Of a DNA stretch of 64,000 bases, positions 43,806 through 53,252 are shown in pieces. The DNA comes from Flavobacterium sp. JAS (GTDB lineage Bacteria > Bacteroidota > Bacteroidia > Flavobacteriales > Flavobacteriaceae). Position numbers and translations under genes: made by a program. The stretch spans positions 310,001-374,000 of the forward strand of contig NZ_JAJMOX010000007.1 in NCBI RefSeq assembly GCF_020991455.1. The letters run 5' to 3'. The notes beneath the pieces are model-generated. The model was not told the DNA's origin, searched no databases, and saw only the letters and a list, made by a program, of their open reading frames with translations. Positions within the stretch are counted from its first letter, which is position 1; every line of letters starts with the position of its first letter.

Positions 43806-45740
43806 CTATTCAACTGCGCTAACGCCACTATGGGTCGGAATCACTTGCTTTATAGTTCCATCGGGATTAAACTCAAGTTTATCGATACAAACTTCCCGAT
43901 GAAATCCTGCCGCATCTCCCATTTTTATGCCTGTAGGATAAGAAAAACGATGATAGGTAATATACCACTGGTCTTTATTTGGAATTTGCAAGACCGAGTT
44001 ATGTCCTGTGGCATAAATGCCCTGATTTGGAATTCCCTGAATTACGATATTGTTATCCGGAATTTCAATTGGGCCTAGTGGCGATTTCGAAATCCCATAT
44101 CTTACCTTGTAATTAGGACTTCTGGTATCGTCTTCACTCCATAAAAAATAGTAAATACCATTTCTATAAATAACATAGGTTCCTTCGCGAAAGGTATTGT
44201 CAACTTTTATGACTTTTGTACTTCCTTTTTTAATAGAAATCATATCTGCATTCAATTCGGCTACGGCCATATATCCGTTGCCCCAATACAAATAACTTTT
44301 GCCTGTTTTGGGATCTGTAAAAACATCCGGATCAATTTCCTGACCGTCTTTTACGCCTTCCGGTCTTTGGCTTATCAAAGCTTTTCCGCTGTCTTTAAAA
44401 GGTCCTGTTGGGTTATCAGATGATGCGACACCAACTTTTTGCGCCGCCGTGAAATAATAGAAATACTTATACTTTCCTTTTATCTTTTTCTCAACAATAC
44501 AAGGTGCCCAGGCATTTCGGTTGGCCCATTTTACATCTTTTCTAAGATCTACAATAATACCTTCGTCTTTCCAATTGGTTAGATCATCAGATGAAAAGGT
44601 TTTAAAATAATTCCCTGACCAACTATCAAATCCATCGCTTGTTGGATAGATGTAGTACTTCTTTGTTTTGTTTGAATATAAAATCTCAGGATCTGCGTAA
44701 TAACCTTCTAAAACTGGATTATTATTTATTTTTGGAAACTCCCCCGGCATTCCCCATTTGGCAATAAGCCTTTTTAATTCAGAACGCGTTATGGGTAAAA
44801 TAGTTCCATGACGCGGGTTAAAATCCATTGAGATATCATTGTCAATTACCGTGAAATTCTCTAAATCCTTTGTTTTTGTAAATTGATATTTCCCTTTGGT
44901 GTAAACATCATACATCAGAATATACTGCTCTGAATTATTTAGTTTAAAAACGCTAGAACCTTCCACTCCGTCGGTGGTTTGTTGCAAATAATTGTCGTTT
45001 TCAATCCATTTTCCCGAAGTTAAATCCATTGTTGTGGCTACTTTTATGCCTGCTTTTTCGGTTTCTGTTTTATAGAAAAGATGGTAAATTCCGTCTTTTT
45101 CGATAATATCTCCGTCAATACAAGCTCTTTGAGATTTTGGTACAAATAAGAGTTTTGGCACGCTTTCCAGAGCCGTAAAATCCTTATTGGCATAAGCGTA
45201 ATAGATCTTATCAGGACCACCGGCATATTGCATACTAAAGTAAATCATGTATTTACCGGCTTTGGCATCATAAATAGTTTGTGGGGCCCAAACCCGTTTT
45301 AGATTTTCATTTCCGGGATAAGTATTTTGAATGTTTACCACACTACTCTCCCACTTTATAAGATCTGTACTTTTTAATAAAATCATCGCGCGATTACTGT
45401 CCCAACCTTTCGATGAGGTCATATCGGTTAAAACCATATAAAATGTTTGGCCATCCTCGCCACGCAAAATATGCGGATCACGAACACCACCTGTGGAGCT
45501 TATGGTTTTACTATCAATTACGGGCCCGTTATTGTTGAGGTTGCAGAAATGATAACCATCTGCGCTGATGGCATATCTTACGGCTTCTTCCTGGGGATTA
45601 TTTCCGGTGAAATAAACAAATAAATAGGCTGTTAAATCTTTTTCAGCAAGGATTGGCGGAACTGATTTTGTGTTATTTTGAGCCTGCAAAAAATTAAAAA
45701 ACAGTAAAACCAATATAAAGCTAAGCAGTAATTTCTTCAT
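43806..45740 (-). CDS. GH43 enzyme with two complete catalytic modules
   Basis: A secreted 644-residue protein (signal peptide about 1-20) made of two five-bladed GH43 propellers. Module 1 (about 35-300) has the triad candidates D88 in GGVRDPH, D209 in CIDGD and E260 in GVEGS. Module 2 (about 338-625) has D350 in YYADPEI, D470 in EIDPDVF and E519 in FREGTY. Both triads look intact, so it may have two activities, for example arabinofuranosidase and exo-galactanase, which would suit arabinogalactan. It overlaps the GH27 stop codon by one base (TAATG), so the two are translationally coupled. It is the last gene of the PUL. Confidence 0.88.
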   Translation of the reverse strand: MKKLLLSFILVLLFFNFLQAQNNTKSVPPILAEKDLTAYLFVYFTGNNPQEEAVRYAISADGYHFCNLNNNGPVIDSKTISSTGGVRDPHILRGEDGQTFYMVLTDMTSSKGWDSNRAMILLKSTDLIKWESSVVNIQNTYPGNENLKRVWAPQTIYDAKAGKYMIYFSMQYAGGPDKIYYAYANKDFTALESVPKLLFVPKSQRACIDGDIIEKDGIYHLFYKTETEKAGIKVATTMDLTSGKWIENDNYLQQTTDGVEGSSVFKLNNSEQYILMYDVYTKGKYQFTKTKDLENFTVIDNDISMDFNPRHGTILPITRSELKRLIAKWGMPGEFPKINNNPVLEGYYADPEILYSNKTKKYYIYPTSDGFDSWSGNYFKTFSSDDLTNWKDEGIIVDLRKDVKWANRNAWAPCIVEKKIKGKYKYFYYFTAAQKVGVASSDNPTGPFKDSGKALISQRPEGVKDGQEIDPDVFTDPKTGKSYLYWGNGYMAVAELNADMISIKKGSTKVIKVDNTFREGTYVIYRNGIYYFLWSEDDTRSPNYKVRYGISKSPLGPIEIPDNNIVIQGIPNQGIYATGHNSVLQIPNKDQWYITYHRFSYPTGIKMGDAAGFHREVCIDKLEFNPDGTIKQVIPTHSGVSAVE

Positions 45741-47110
45741 TATTTTTGGCTTTTTAGTTGATAGAGAATCGAACTATGCGGTTTTAATTCTGCCGAAATT
45801 TTTTTGGATAAAACTTTAGATTTTTCCCCTGTCCACATATTTAAAACAGCTACATCTCCAGCAATTCCAAGATCTGATAAATTCACTGATATGCTCTCTG
45901 TGATATTATCCGAGATATTAAACAAGGCCAAATAAACACTTCCATCGTTAGGATTTTTTGAGCTCACGGCAATTTTGCCATCTCTTTGGAAGAGCTGTTT
46001 TACATCAGTGCTTTCCTTGTGCATTCTAACGACATCTTTATTGGTTAATAACGATAAAGTAAATGCGTCATTGCTGGGTAAATCTCCGCCAAAAAACAAC
46101 GGCGATTTAAAAATATTAAAAAAAGTAATCAGCGTATATTGCTCGTCTTTTGTCAAACGCGTCATTCGATCTTCGCCACGTTCTCCTCTTAAAGAAATAC
46201 GGCCAAGTGGAATCATATCGCAATCTGGCCAAGTTCCCGGTGCAATGTACGGATACCATTTTTGGCTTACTTCCATCAAATGGGTGATGTGCGGCCAAGT
46301 GTCCCAAACATCATCAACCATACGCCACATATTAGCGTGTTCTTTTACGTGCGGCGCGGCAGAAATAGGCGTTTCTCCCGGCGAAGTACTCAATACAATT
46401 TTACGTCCGCAGTTGTCGATCGCCTTTCTAATGAGGTTAATTTCCCCTTGGTGATACGGTCTTGATAAATCATCGATTTTGATAAAATCTACACCCCACT
46501 CTGCGTAGAGTTCAAATATTGAATTGTAATACTCCTGTGCTCCGGGTTTATCTGCCAGGATGGTATAATTATCTTTTAACCACTCACATTGCAAATCGGT
46601 GGTATAAATTTGATCGGCGGTAATTCCCTTTGCGCCTTTAATTGGCATTTTGTCTTCAACGGCTTTTTTAGGGATTCCACGCATGATGTGAATTCCAAAT
46701 TTCAGTCCTTTTTTATGAATATAATCCGCTAATGGTTTAAACCCTTGTCCGTCTTTGGCCGATGGAAAACGATTCAAAGCCGGTAAATATCTTCCGTATT
46801 GGTCCATTACATAACGCGGATCTCTCTGGTTGTATCCTCCTGCTTTGTCATTTTCTACAAACCATCTAATGTCTACCACTATATATTCCCAGCCGTATTT
46901 TTTTAGGTTTTTAACCATATAATCGGCGTTGGCTTTTACTTCGTGTTCTTCCACTGTTGAGCCATAACAATCCCAACTGTTCCAACCCATTGGAGGCGTT
47001 TGTGCCCATTGTTTAAATTCCTCTTTTGTGAAGGTTTTCGTTTGTGCGTTCAAAGAAACTCCAGCCAAAACAAGTCCGATTATAAAGGCAATTCTATTTT
47101 TTATTTTCAT
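45740..47110 (-). CDS. GH27 alpha-galactosidase / beta-L-arabinopyranosidase
   Basis: A secreted 456-residue GH27 enzyme (signal peptide about 1-22). The fold opens with PPMGWNSWDCYG. The nucleophile is D213 in FIKIDDLSRP and the acid/base is D267 in MWRMVDDVWD. The C-terminal beta-sandwich ends near SSILYQLKSQK. GH27 proteins in arabinogalactan PULs may remove alpha-galactose or beta-L-arabinopyranose; these cannot be told apart here. It is separated from the GH2 gene by 149 bp that hold a long hairpin. Confidence 0.9.
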   Translation of the reverse strand: MKIKNRIAFIIGLVLAGVSLNAQTKTFTKEEFKQWAQTPPMGWNSWDCYGSTVEEHEVKANADYMVKNLKKYGWEYIVVDIRWFVENDKAGGYNQRDPRYVMDQYGRYLPALNRFPSAKDGQGFKPLADYIHKKGLKFGIHIMRGIPKKAVEDKMPIKGAKGITADQIYTTDLQCEWLKDNYTILADKPGAQEYYNSIFELYAEWGVDFIKIDDLSRPYHQGEINLIRKAIDNCGRKIVLSTSPGETPISAAPHVKEHANMWRMVDDVWDTWPHITHLMEVSQKWYPYIAPGTWPDCDMIPLGRISLRGERGEDRMTRLTKDEQYTLITFFNIFKSPLFFGGDLPSNDAFTLSLLTNKDVVRMHKESTDVKQLFQRDGKIAVSSKNPNDGSVYLALFNISDNITESISVNLSDLGIAGDVAVLNMWTGEKSKVLSKKISAELKPHSSILYQLKSQK

Positions 47111-47173
47111 CTTAATTTAAATAAATGTAAATATCACACTTTAAATATAATAAACTTTTTTCTATTACATACA

Positions 47174-47213
47174 ATTAACCTGTCTGCTTAACCAAAAAAG
47201 CTGACAGGTCAAT
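47174..47213. repeat. long imperfect hairpin between GH2 and GH27 genes
   Basis: ACCTGTCTGCTT (47178-47189) pairs with AAGCTGACAGGT (47198-47209) with one mismatch, and the stem extends by AATT/AATT beyond a second mismatch. No T tract follows on the minus strand, so it is more likely an mRNA end or processing element within the operon than a full terminator. Confidence 0.55.
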
Positions 47214-47259
47214 TGACAATTTAAAAAAACTACTAATTTACTTCTGTTAGAAAACCAAC

Positions 47260-49680
47260 TTATTTTACATTAACTGTAACTTCAACGGGTTTTAACCACT
47301 CACTTGTAAAGGTTACTTTTATGGGTTGCGTCTCCCCAGTTGCCTGAATATAAGCGGCAATATGACCGTGAAATACTCTTTGAACATTATCTGTATAATC
47401 ACTCATGTCGCTATTGTTTCCGGCTTCAAGTCCTAATAAAATTCCTGGCCCGCTGATAGTGCACGTTACTTCATTGTCTGAAAGCATAACCGGTAAACCG
47501 TTTTGATCTTTTACCTGAACCATTATTTTGGCAACGCCTTTCTCTTTTGTAATTGTGATGTTTTTATCGGCAATGGTTAGTTCTACAGGTTGTTGTGTTG
47601 AGGTGATGGCATATCGACTTATTGCTGTGTCGTTTTTGTCCAAACCAATGGCTTCTAATTTTCCTGATGCAAATGGAATATCCCAATAAATAATTCCTGT
47701 TTTTTCGTCATAAGGTTTTACCTCACCTACTACTTTTCCGTTTAATTCTAAACGTGCTTTTGCAGCATTGGTATAACACACCACGCGAATCATTTCCCCC
47801 GGAGTGTAATTCCAAATAGCCCAGGCATCTTTAGAAATATCTTTATCGTTTTTCAAGGAATAAGTTCCAACATAAGCCATTGGTTTATCTGACCATAATG
47901 ACTGGCGGAAATACCCCCTTGGTTTGATTACTCCTGCAAAATCAACCAGTCCTGAATAAAATCCTCTTGAGGGCCATCTTCCTGATTCTCCCAAATAATC
48001 AATTCCTGTCCAAAGAAATTGTCCGAAGATATGTTTGTTGTTTTTCACTGCTAGCCAAGGTTCCATATCATGAATATTCTCACTTCCGAAAATAACTCTC
48101 TTTGGATATTTCTGATGATCTGATTGGTATTTGCTTTCGGTATAATTGTACCCTGTGATGTCTAAGGCTCCCGGATATTCGGTTTCGTTAGACATTGCCA
48201 CACCTGCGAGTCCTGCTGTGGTTGGTCGTGATTTATCGTATTTTTTAACCGCTGCAACCAAACGTTTTGCAATTACGCCAAGACGCATTGCATCTGGGGC
48301 ATCTTTTTTATAACCGCCATAAGCAGCTTGCCCAAACCCGTCTTTTCCTTTGTCTAAAACTGGGTGAGAATACGGATCGTTTGGATAATCGACTTCATTT
48401 CCGATACTCCAGGCAAATACCGAAAGGTGATTTCTATCGCGACGAACAAAGTCTTCCAAATCTTTTTCTCCATAATCGGCAAAAATATCAAACGAGCCTT
48501 CAAATCCCGGTGTTCCGTAATTCCAGCCCTCGAGCCATTTGCGTTTTGGAAATTCCCACTCGTCATAAGCTTCATTTAAAACCAAAATTCCAAGCTCGTC
48601 GCAAAGCTCATAAAAAACAGGCGCTTGCGGATTATGACTGGTACGAATGGCGTTTACGCCAATTTCTTTCAATGTTTTGAGTCTGGTTTGCCAAACTTCT
48701 CTTGGAACGGCTGAACCCAAAACTCCGGCGTCGTGGTGTAAGCAAACTCCTTTCATTTTCATCCATTTTCCGTTTAATGCAAAGCCATTGTTTGGATCGA
48801 AAGTAAAAGTTCTAAATCCTGTTTGAGTAATGGTTTGATCAATTTGTTTTGCGTCTTTTAAAACAGTTGTTTTAAGCTGATATAAATTTGGATTCTCTAA
48901 ATCCCACAACTCTGGATTTTTTACCTTTATTTCAGTGGAAATTTTTCCGGTTTTGTTCGGGGCAACTTCAACTTTAGAAGATGTTTTTGCTACTGATTTT
49001 CCGTCTTTTGCAATCAATTCATTAATTATAGTAACGCTTGATTTTGTTGAAGAACCATTCTCTAGATCAACTTCAATATTTAGGGTTCCTGTTCCATTTT
49101 TTACTTCAGGATAAGCATAAACGCCCCATTGTGCAATATGCACCTCATTGGCATAAACCAACCAGACATTTCTATAAATTCCCGAACCGGTGTACCATCT
49201 TGAATCGGCACTTTGACTGTGATCTACACGAACTGAAATGGTGTTTTCTGCTCCGTATTTTACATAGGGTGTTGCATCATACGCAAATGAAATATATCCG
49301 TTTGGACGTTTTCCTAAAGAATGTCCGTTAAGGAAAACTTCGCTTCTGTTGTAAACACCTTCAAAATAGAGATAGACTTTTTGGCCAGTTTTGGCTTGCT
49401 CAATATTAATTGATTTTCGATACCAGCCAATTCCCCCCGGCAAGAAACCGGTGCAGCTTGCCAATGTTGGACTTAATTGTCCTTTTACGCTCCAATCGTG
49501 CGGCACATTAACTGCTTGCCATTTGCTATCATCGTAAGTTTCTTTTTGAGCCTCGGGAGTATCTTGCAGATTAAACTTCCAGTTGTCATTGATTTTTTTG
49601 GAATCTCCAAACGATATCTGACTAAATGCAGACAAACACGAGAAGAGTAATACGGGTAGTAAGATCTTTTTTGTAAACAC
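47260..49680 (-). CDS. GH2 beta-galactosidase-like enzyme
   Basis: A secreted 806-residue GH2 enzyme (signal peptide about 1-20, ending SAFSQ) with the LPHDW-type sugar-binding domain (NVPHDWSV), barrel and C-terminal beta domains including a DUF4982-like region and a big-domain-like end. Acid/base is E429 in AWSIGNE and nucleophile E534 in VIFGSEN. The N-x-K glucuronate motif of the two GH2 enzymes of the other PUL is absent at the matching place (GRWPSRGFYSGLVDFAG). Beta-galactosidase action on galactan oligomers fits the neighbours, though the exact linkage is not known. Confidence 0.9.
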   Translation of the reverse strand: MFTKKILLPVLLFSCLSAFSQISFGDSKKINDNWKFNLQDTPEAQKETYDDSKWQAVNVPHDWSVKGQLSPTLASCTGFLPGGIGWYRKSINIEQAKTGQKVYLYFEGVYNRSEVFLNGHSLGKRPNGYISFAYDATPYVKYGAENTISVRVDHSQSADSRWYTGSGIYRNVWLVYANEVHIAQWGVYAYPEVKNGTGTLNIEVDLENGSSTKSSVTIINELIAKDGKSVAKTSSKVEVAPNKTGKISTEIKVKNPELWDLENPNLYQLKTTVLKDAKQIDQTITQTGFRTFTFDPNNGFALNGKWMKMKGVCLHHDAGVLGSAVPREVWQTRLKTLKEIGVNAIRTSHNPQAPVFYELCDELGILVLNEAYDEWEFPKRKWLEGWNYGTPGFEGSFDIFADYGEKDLEDFVRRDRNHLSVFAWSIGNEVDYPNDPYSHPVLDKGKDGFGQAAYGGYKKDAPDAMRLGVIAKRLVAAVKKYDKSRPTTAGLAGVAMSNETEYPGALDITGYNYTESKYQSDHQKYPKRVIFGSENIHDMEPWLAVKNNKHIFGQFLWTGIDYLGESGRWPSRGFYSGLVDFAGVIKPRGYFRQSLWSDKPMAYVGTYSLKNDKDISKDAWAIWNYTPGEMIRVVCYTNAAKARLELNGKVVGEVKPYDEKTGIIYWDIPFASGKLEAIGLDKNDTAISRYAITSTQQPVELTIADKNITITKEKGVAKIMVQVKDQNGLPVMLSDNEVTCTISGPGILLGLEAGNNSDMSDYTDNVQRVFHGHIAAYIQATGETQPIKVTFTSEWLKPVEVTVNVK

Positions 49681-49763
49681 TATATTTTATTTTTAAGGTT
49701 CTAGGTGGCTAAGATTCAAAGTATCTAAGCTTTCTTTATTGTTTTTTAATTTGTTGTTTTTTT

Positions 49764-49799
49764 GTTTCAAGTTTCGGGTTCTCGCAAAGAACTTGAAAC
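49764..49799. repeat. 10-bp perfect hairpin between GH30 and GH2 genes
   Basis: GTTTCAAGTT (49764-49773) pairs perfectly with AACTTGAAAC (49790-49799). On the transcribed minus strand it is followed by A residues and not T, so it is not a standard terminator. Confidence 0.5.
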
Positions 49800-49803
49800 C
49801 CGA

Positions 49804-51387
49804 CTATTGTAATTCCCCTACAAAGGTTACTATTGCTTTTGCGGGGATTTCCAGGTTGTCTATTTTTTGAGTGTTGCTTCTTTTTAAATTTGAACTCTCA
49901 GAGGTTACATACGGTGTTACCTCGTTGTCTTTTAGGGTTCCTTTTGATAAATTGAATTTGTATTTCTGAGGAGATTTTCCGCAATTTACAGCCACTACAA
50001 TTAGTTTTTTGTTTTGTACATCTTTATAGGCCGTGAGCATCACATCATTTGCAGCGTCCAATTCGTTTTGGTTTGGAACATCGATTCTAAGCATACCCGG
50101 ACGCACAAACAAGGAATAATTCCCCAGAGCCCAAAGTAGTTTTGAATCGTGAAATTCTCCGTCTTCTCGCACATAATCCGGCGCTGTCCCTCCGCTACTT
50201 TTTCCGTTGTCGAGGTAAATCAAACCGTCTTTATAATCCACTCGGGTTAAAGAGGTCCACCATTGCCATGAAGAAGCATTTGCAAGGGCAATATCGTTGT
50301 GAATCAGTCGTGCCACAAATAGCGCGGTTTGCATTCCTAAGTCTCTGCCTCCGCCCGAGCCACCGGGAATCTCGGCTTCTCCTGGATTTTCTAAAATGCA
50401 ATATTCCGATTGCCAATATTTCAATCCCGGATTTTGCTTGATCTTTGCCGCTATTAATTTTCGGCTTAAAACCTGTTTCTCCACTGGCCATGTTGTAAAA
50501 TAACTGTGTCCTAAAATGACATTTTTTACATTGGAAAATTTTGAAATATTTGTTTTTGTTTTCCCAAAGAAGTACTCAATCTGATTGTCTCTGTCCTCTG
50601 CATTTACATTTTCATACAAATAATTAATTTGTCCGGCTTCTGCAATTACAATTTCGGTACTCATTTTATTTGCTTTGAGTTTTTCCGAAAGTGATTTGGT
50701 CAAATCATAAATTTCCCCATTGGTTGCCGGGGTGCCTTCCTGACTGTTTTTGTCCCCGTTATTAGGCATCCATTCCCATTGTGGTTCATTTATAGGGCTC
50801 ACATAATCGAATTTAATTCCCTCTTTTTTCTCTAACCCCTGAATACTTTGAACTAAGAAATCGGCAAATTTTACAATTGCACCATCTTTTAGATTCAGTT
50901 TATTCTTTTGAGTGGCAAAAGACAATCCGTTGTTTGTCATATAAACCGGTGGACTATTGGTGAAAATCAGGAATTTCTCGACTCCGCGTTTTTTGGCTGC
51001 CTGCAAGAACCATCTTTGCCCTTCTTGTTTGGAGAAATCGTAAGTTCCATCAGCTTGCAAAAAAGATTCACTTCTTCTCCACTCGTCCGAAACTCTGCTG
51101 TTCTCTCCCTGTTCTGTACTTCCCGCTCCAAGATTAAATCTCCAGATCGAAAGTCCGATTCCTTTTGGGTTTCCCTCAGCATCAATTTCTTTACTAAAGA
51201 GTAGATCGGCAATGGCATTCTTTTTTTGCTCAGGCCAATTTTTTCCAACAAACTGACATCTCCAGGCATCAGAACCTCCAAAACCATCCATTGTCTGAAC
51301 TACATTATCTGTGCTAATGGTGATGGTTCGCTGCGCAAATGACAGCGAACTCATAACCAATAAAAGCGAGATATATACTTTTCTCAT
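49804..51387 (-). CDS. GH30 endo-beta-1,6-galactanase-like enzyme (soluble)
   Basis: A secreted 527-residue GH30 enzyme with a type I signal peptide (about 1-18). The barrel starts MDGFGGSDAW; the acid/base is E201 in SPINEPQ and the nucleophile E328 in WQSEYC. The beta-sandwich that flanks the barrel ends at AIVTFVGELQ. The GGSDAW start and the galactanase-like neighbours suggest subfamily 5, endo-beta-1,6-galactanase, but I cannot run a tree. It is a close paralogue of the next gene upstream, which is lipidated. Confidence 0.87.
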   Translation of the reverse strand: MRKVYISLLLVMSSLSFAQRTITISTDNVVQTMDGFGGSDAWRCQFVGKNWPEQKKNAIADLLFSKEIDAEGNPKGIGLSIWRFNLGAGSTEQGENSRVSDEWRRSESFLQADGTYDFSKQEGQRWFLQAAKKRGVEKFLIFTNSPPVYMTNNGLSFATQKNKLNLKDGAIVKFADFLVQSIQGLEKKEGIKFDYVSPINEPQWEWMPNNGDKNSQEGTPATNGEIYDLTKSLSEKLKANKMSTEIVIAEAGQINYLYENVNAEDRDNQIEYFFGKTKTNISKFSNVKNVILGHSYFTTWPVEKQVLSRKLIAAKIKQNPGLKYWQSEYCILENPGEAEIPGGSGGGRDLGMQTALFVARLIHNDIALANASSWQWWTSLTRVDYKDGLIYLDNGKSSGGTAPDYVREDGEFHDSKLLWALGNYSLFVRPGMLRIDVPNQNELDAANDVMLTAYKDVQNKKLIVVAVNCGKSPQKYKFNLSKGTLKDNEVTPYVTSESSNLKRSNTQKIDNLEIPAKAIVTFVGELQ

Positions 51388-51613
51388 TTATTTTATTCTA
51401 TCTTTTTTTATCGAATATTTTCGATCGTACTTTTATTTTTCACCATCTTGTCCTTTCAACCAAGAAGACCCGAGCGATAGCGAACAGACGAAGTAAATCT
51501 TCACCAGTAACCCTGCAATCTAAGGTTAGAATCTTTCTCGACCTTGCAATGGGGACTATTTTGCTAGTTTGCCATTGCCTGTGTTCTCCTTCCTTGAAAT
51601 AATAAACATTGTG
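51388..51613. other. intergenic region between the two GH30 genes, with inverted repeats
   Basis: No gene seen in these 226 bp. GCAATGG (51546-51552) and CCATTGC (51572-51578) form perfect 7-bp arms, and ATCGAA/TTCGAT form 6-bp arms at about 51413-51428. The middle part (about 51467-51500, CCCGAGCGATAGCGAAC) is more GC-rich than the surroundings and looks like a dispersed intergenic element. Confidence 0.4.
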
Positions 51614-53251
51614 TTATTTATATGTTCCCACATAAGTCACAACTGATTTTGCAGGAATTGTAAAATTCGTTGCATCAACCCCGGTTCCTTTTTTCAAACT
51701 CAATGTTTCTGAGGTTGTATAAGGGGTTAATTTATTATCTGTTAAAACGCCTCCGGCAAGATTCAGTTTGTAGGCTTTCGCCGATTTGCTGATGTTAACT
51801 GCCACAACTACCAGTTTTTTAGTTGCTACATCTTTGTAGGCCGTTACCATTACGTCATTCACCGAAGTGGAATTATTGGCACTTGGAATCTGAACTCTTA
51901 TCATTCCAGGTTTTACAAAAAAGGAGAAGTTTCCTAAAGCCCATAGTGTTTTTGCATCTCTGATATAGCCGTCGTTTTTGCAATAATCTGCATTTCCCGC
52001 TCCGTTACTTGAACCATCATCTATGTGAATTAAACCGTCTTTGTAATCTCCACGGCTAATGGCTGTCCACCATTGCCAGGAAGTTACCCCTCCAAGGGCA
52101 ATATCAGTGCTTATAATACGAGCGGTCCAGAGTGCCGTTTGCATTCCTAAATCTCTTCCCGGACCTCCACCACCAGGAAGCTCTGAAGTTCCCGGACTCT
52201 CTAAAACGCAGTATTCTGATGACCAAAGGCTCAATCCTGCCACTGATTGTGTTCTTGTAGCGGCGGATCCTCTGGAATAAACTAGCTCTGTCAAAGGCCA
52301 GGCTTGCCAATAACTGTGCGCGGAAATTGTTTTTTTAACATTGCTTAATCCTGCAATATTTTTAGCAGAATTCACCCCAAAGAAATAATCGATTTGATTG
52401 GATCTACTTTCTTTGCCTGAAATTGTTTTATACAAAGGCTCATAAGAACCGCCTTCTCCTACTACAATTTTAGACTCTAATCCTTTTGCTTGTAATTTTG
52501 GAGATAAAACATTCACAAAACTGTAAATATTAGCATTTGTAGCCGGAGAACCTTCTTGGGCAGTTCCATCCCACTCGTATTGCGGTTCGTTAAATGGGCT
52601 TACATAATCAATTGTTAAACCTTGTTCCGTTTTTAGTTTGTCTAAAGATGTTGCCCAGAAATCTGCTAATTCTGGCATTTTCCCATCTTTCAAATTATAA
52701 AATTCTTTGATTGTGGCATGCGCTTTTCCGTTTTGAGTTAAGTAAACCGGGGCGCTATTGGTAAAGGCCAATAATTTTTCTAAACCACGTTCTCTGGCTG
52801 CTTTCATAAACCAAACCTGACCGGCTTGTTTGCTCATGTTATACGTTACACCATCTGTGGTGAAACATTCGGTACGTCTCCACTCATCACCAATATCACT
52901 TGCATCTCCCTGCTCAGAGCTTCCTGATCCAAGATTAAAACGCCACAGAGATAATCCGATTCCTTTTGGATTTCCCTCGGCATCGAGTTCTTTGCTGAAA
53001 AGTAAATCGGCTATTTTATTTTTTTTATCCAAGGGCCAATTCTTACCTATAAAATTACATTGCCAGGCATCTGAAGCTCCAAAGCTTTCCATGGTTTGAA
53101 GATTTGCATCAAGATTGATACTCAACTCGGCTGTAGTACTCTCAGCATTTGAATTGTTATTGTTTTCCGAATCGCAACTCACTAAAAACGAGTTTGCCAA
53201 AAGCAAGCCTGCACATAGCAGACTTACTTTATTGTTGTTGATTAACTTCAT
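51614..53251 (-). CDS. GH30 endo-beta-1,6-galactanase-like lipoprotein
   Basis: A 545-residue GH30 lipoprotein. The lipobox is FLVSC (C26), followed by an acidic and Asn/Ser-rich linker, which suggests display on the cell surface. The catalytic domain starts MESFGASDAW, with acid/base E222 in SPFNEPQ and nucleophile E346 in WSSEYC. It starts just after the SusD stop (1-bp gap), so it is tightly coupled to the transporter. It shares long identical runs with the downstream GH30, such as DAEGNPKGIGLS, so the two are tandem duplicates. As the surface enzyme it should make the oligomers that SusCD imports. Confidence 0.89.
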   Translation of the reverse strand: MKLINNNKVSLLCAGLLLANSFLVSCDSENNNNSNAESTTAELSINLDANLQTMESFGASDAWQCNFIGKNWPLDKKNKIADLLFSKELDAEGNPKGIGLSLWRFNLGSGSSEQGDASDIGDEWRRTECFTTDGVTYNMSKQAGQVWFMKAARERGLEKLLAFTNSAPVYLTQNGKAHATIKEFYNLKDGKMPELADFWATSLDKLKTEQGLTIDYVSPFNEPQYEWDGTAQEGSPATNANIYSFVNVLSPKLQAKGLESKIVVGEGGSYEPLYKTISGKESRSNQIDYFFGVNSAKNIAGLSNVKKTISAHSYWQAWPLTELVYSRGSAATRTQSVAGLSLWSSEYCVLESPGTSELPGGGGPGRDLGMQTALWTARIISTDIALGGVTSWQWWTAISRGDYKDGLIHIDDGSSNGAGNADYCKNDGYIRDAKTLWALGNFSFFVKPGMIRVQIPSANNSTSVNDVMVTAYKDVATKKLVVVAVNISKSAKAYKLNLAGGVLTDNKLTPYTTSETLSLKKGTGVDATNFTIPAKSVVTYVGTYK

Positions 53252-53252
53252 C

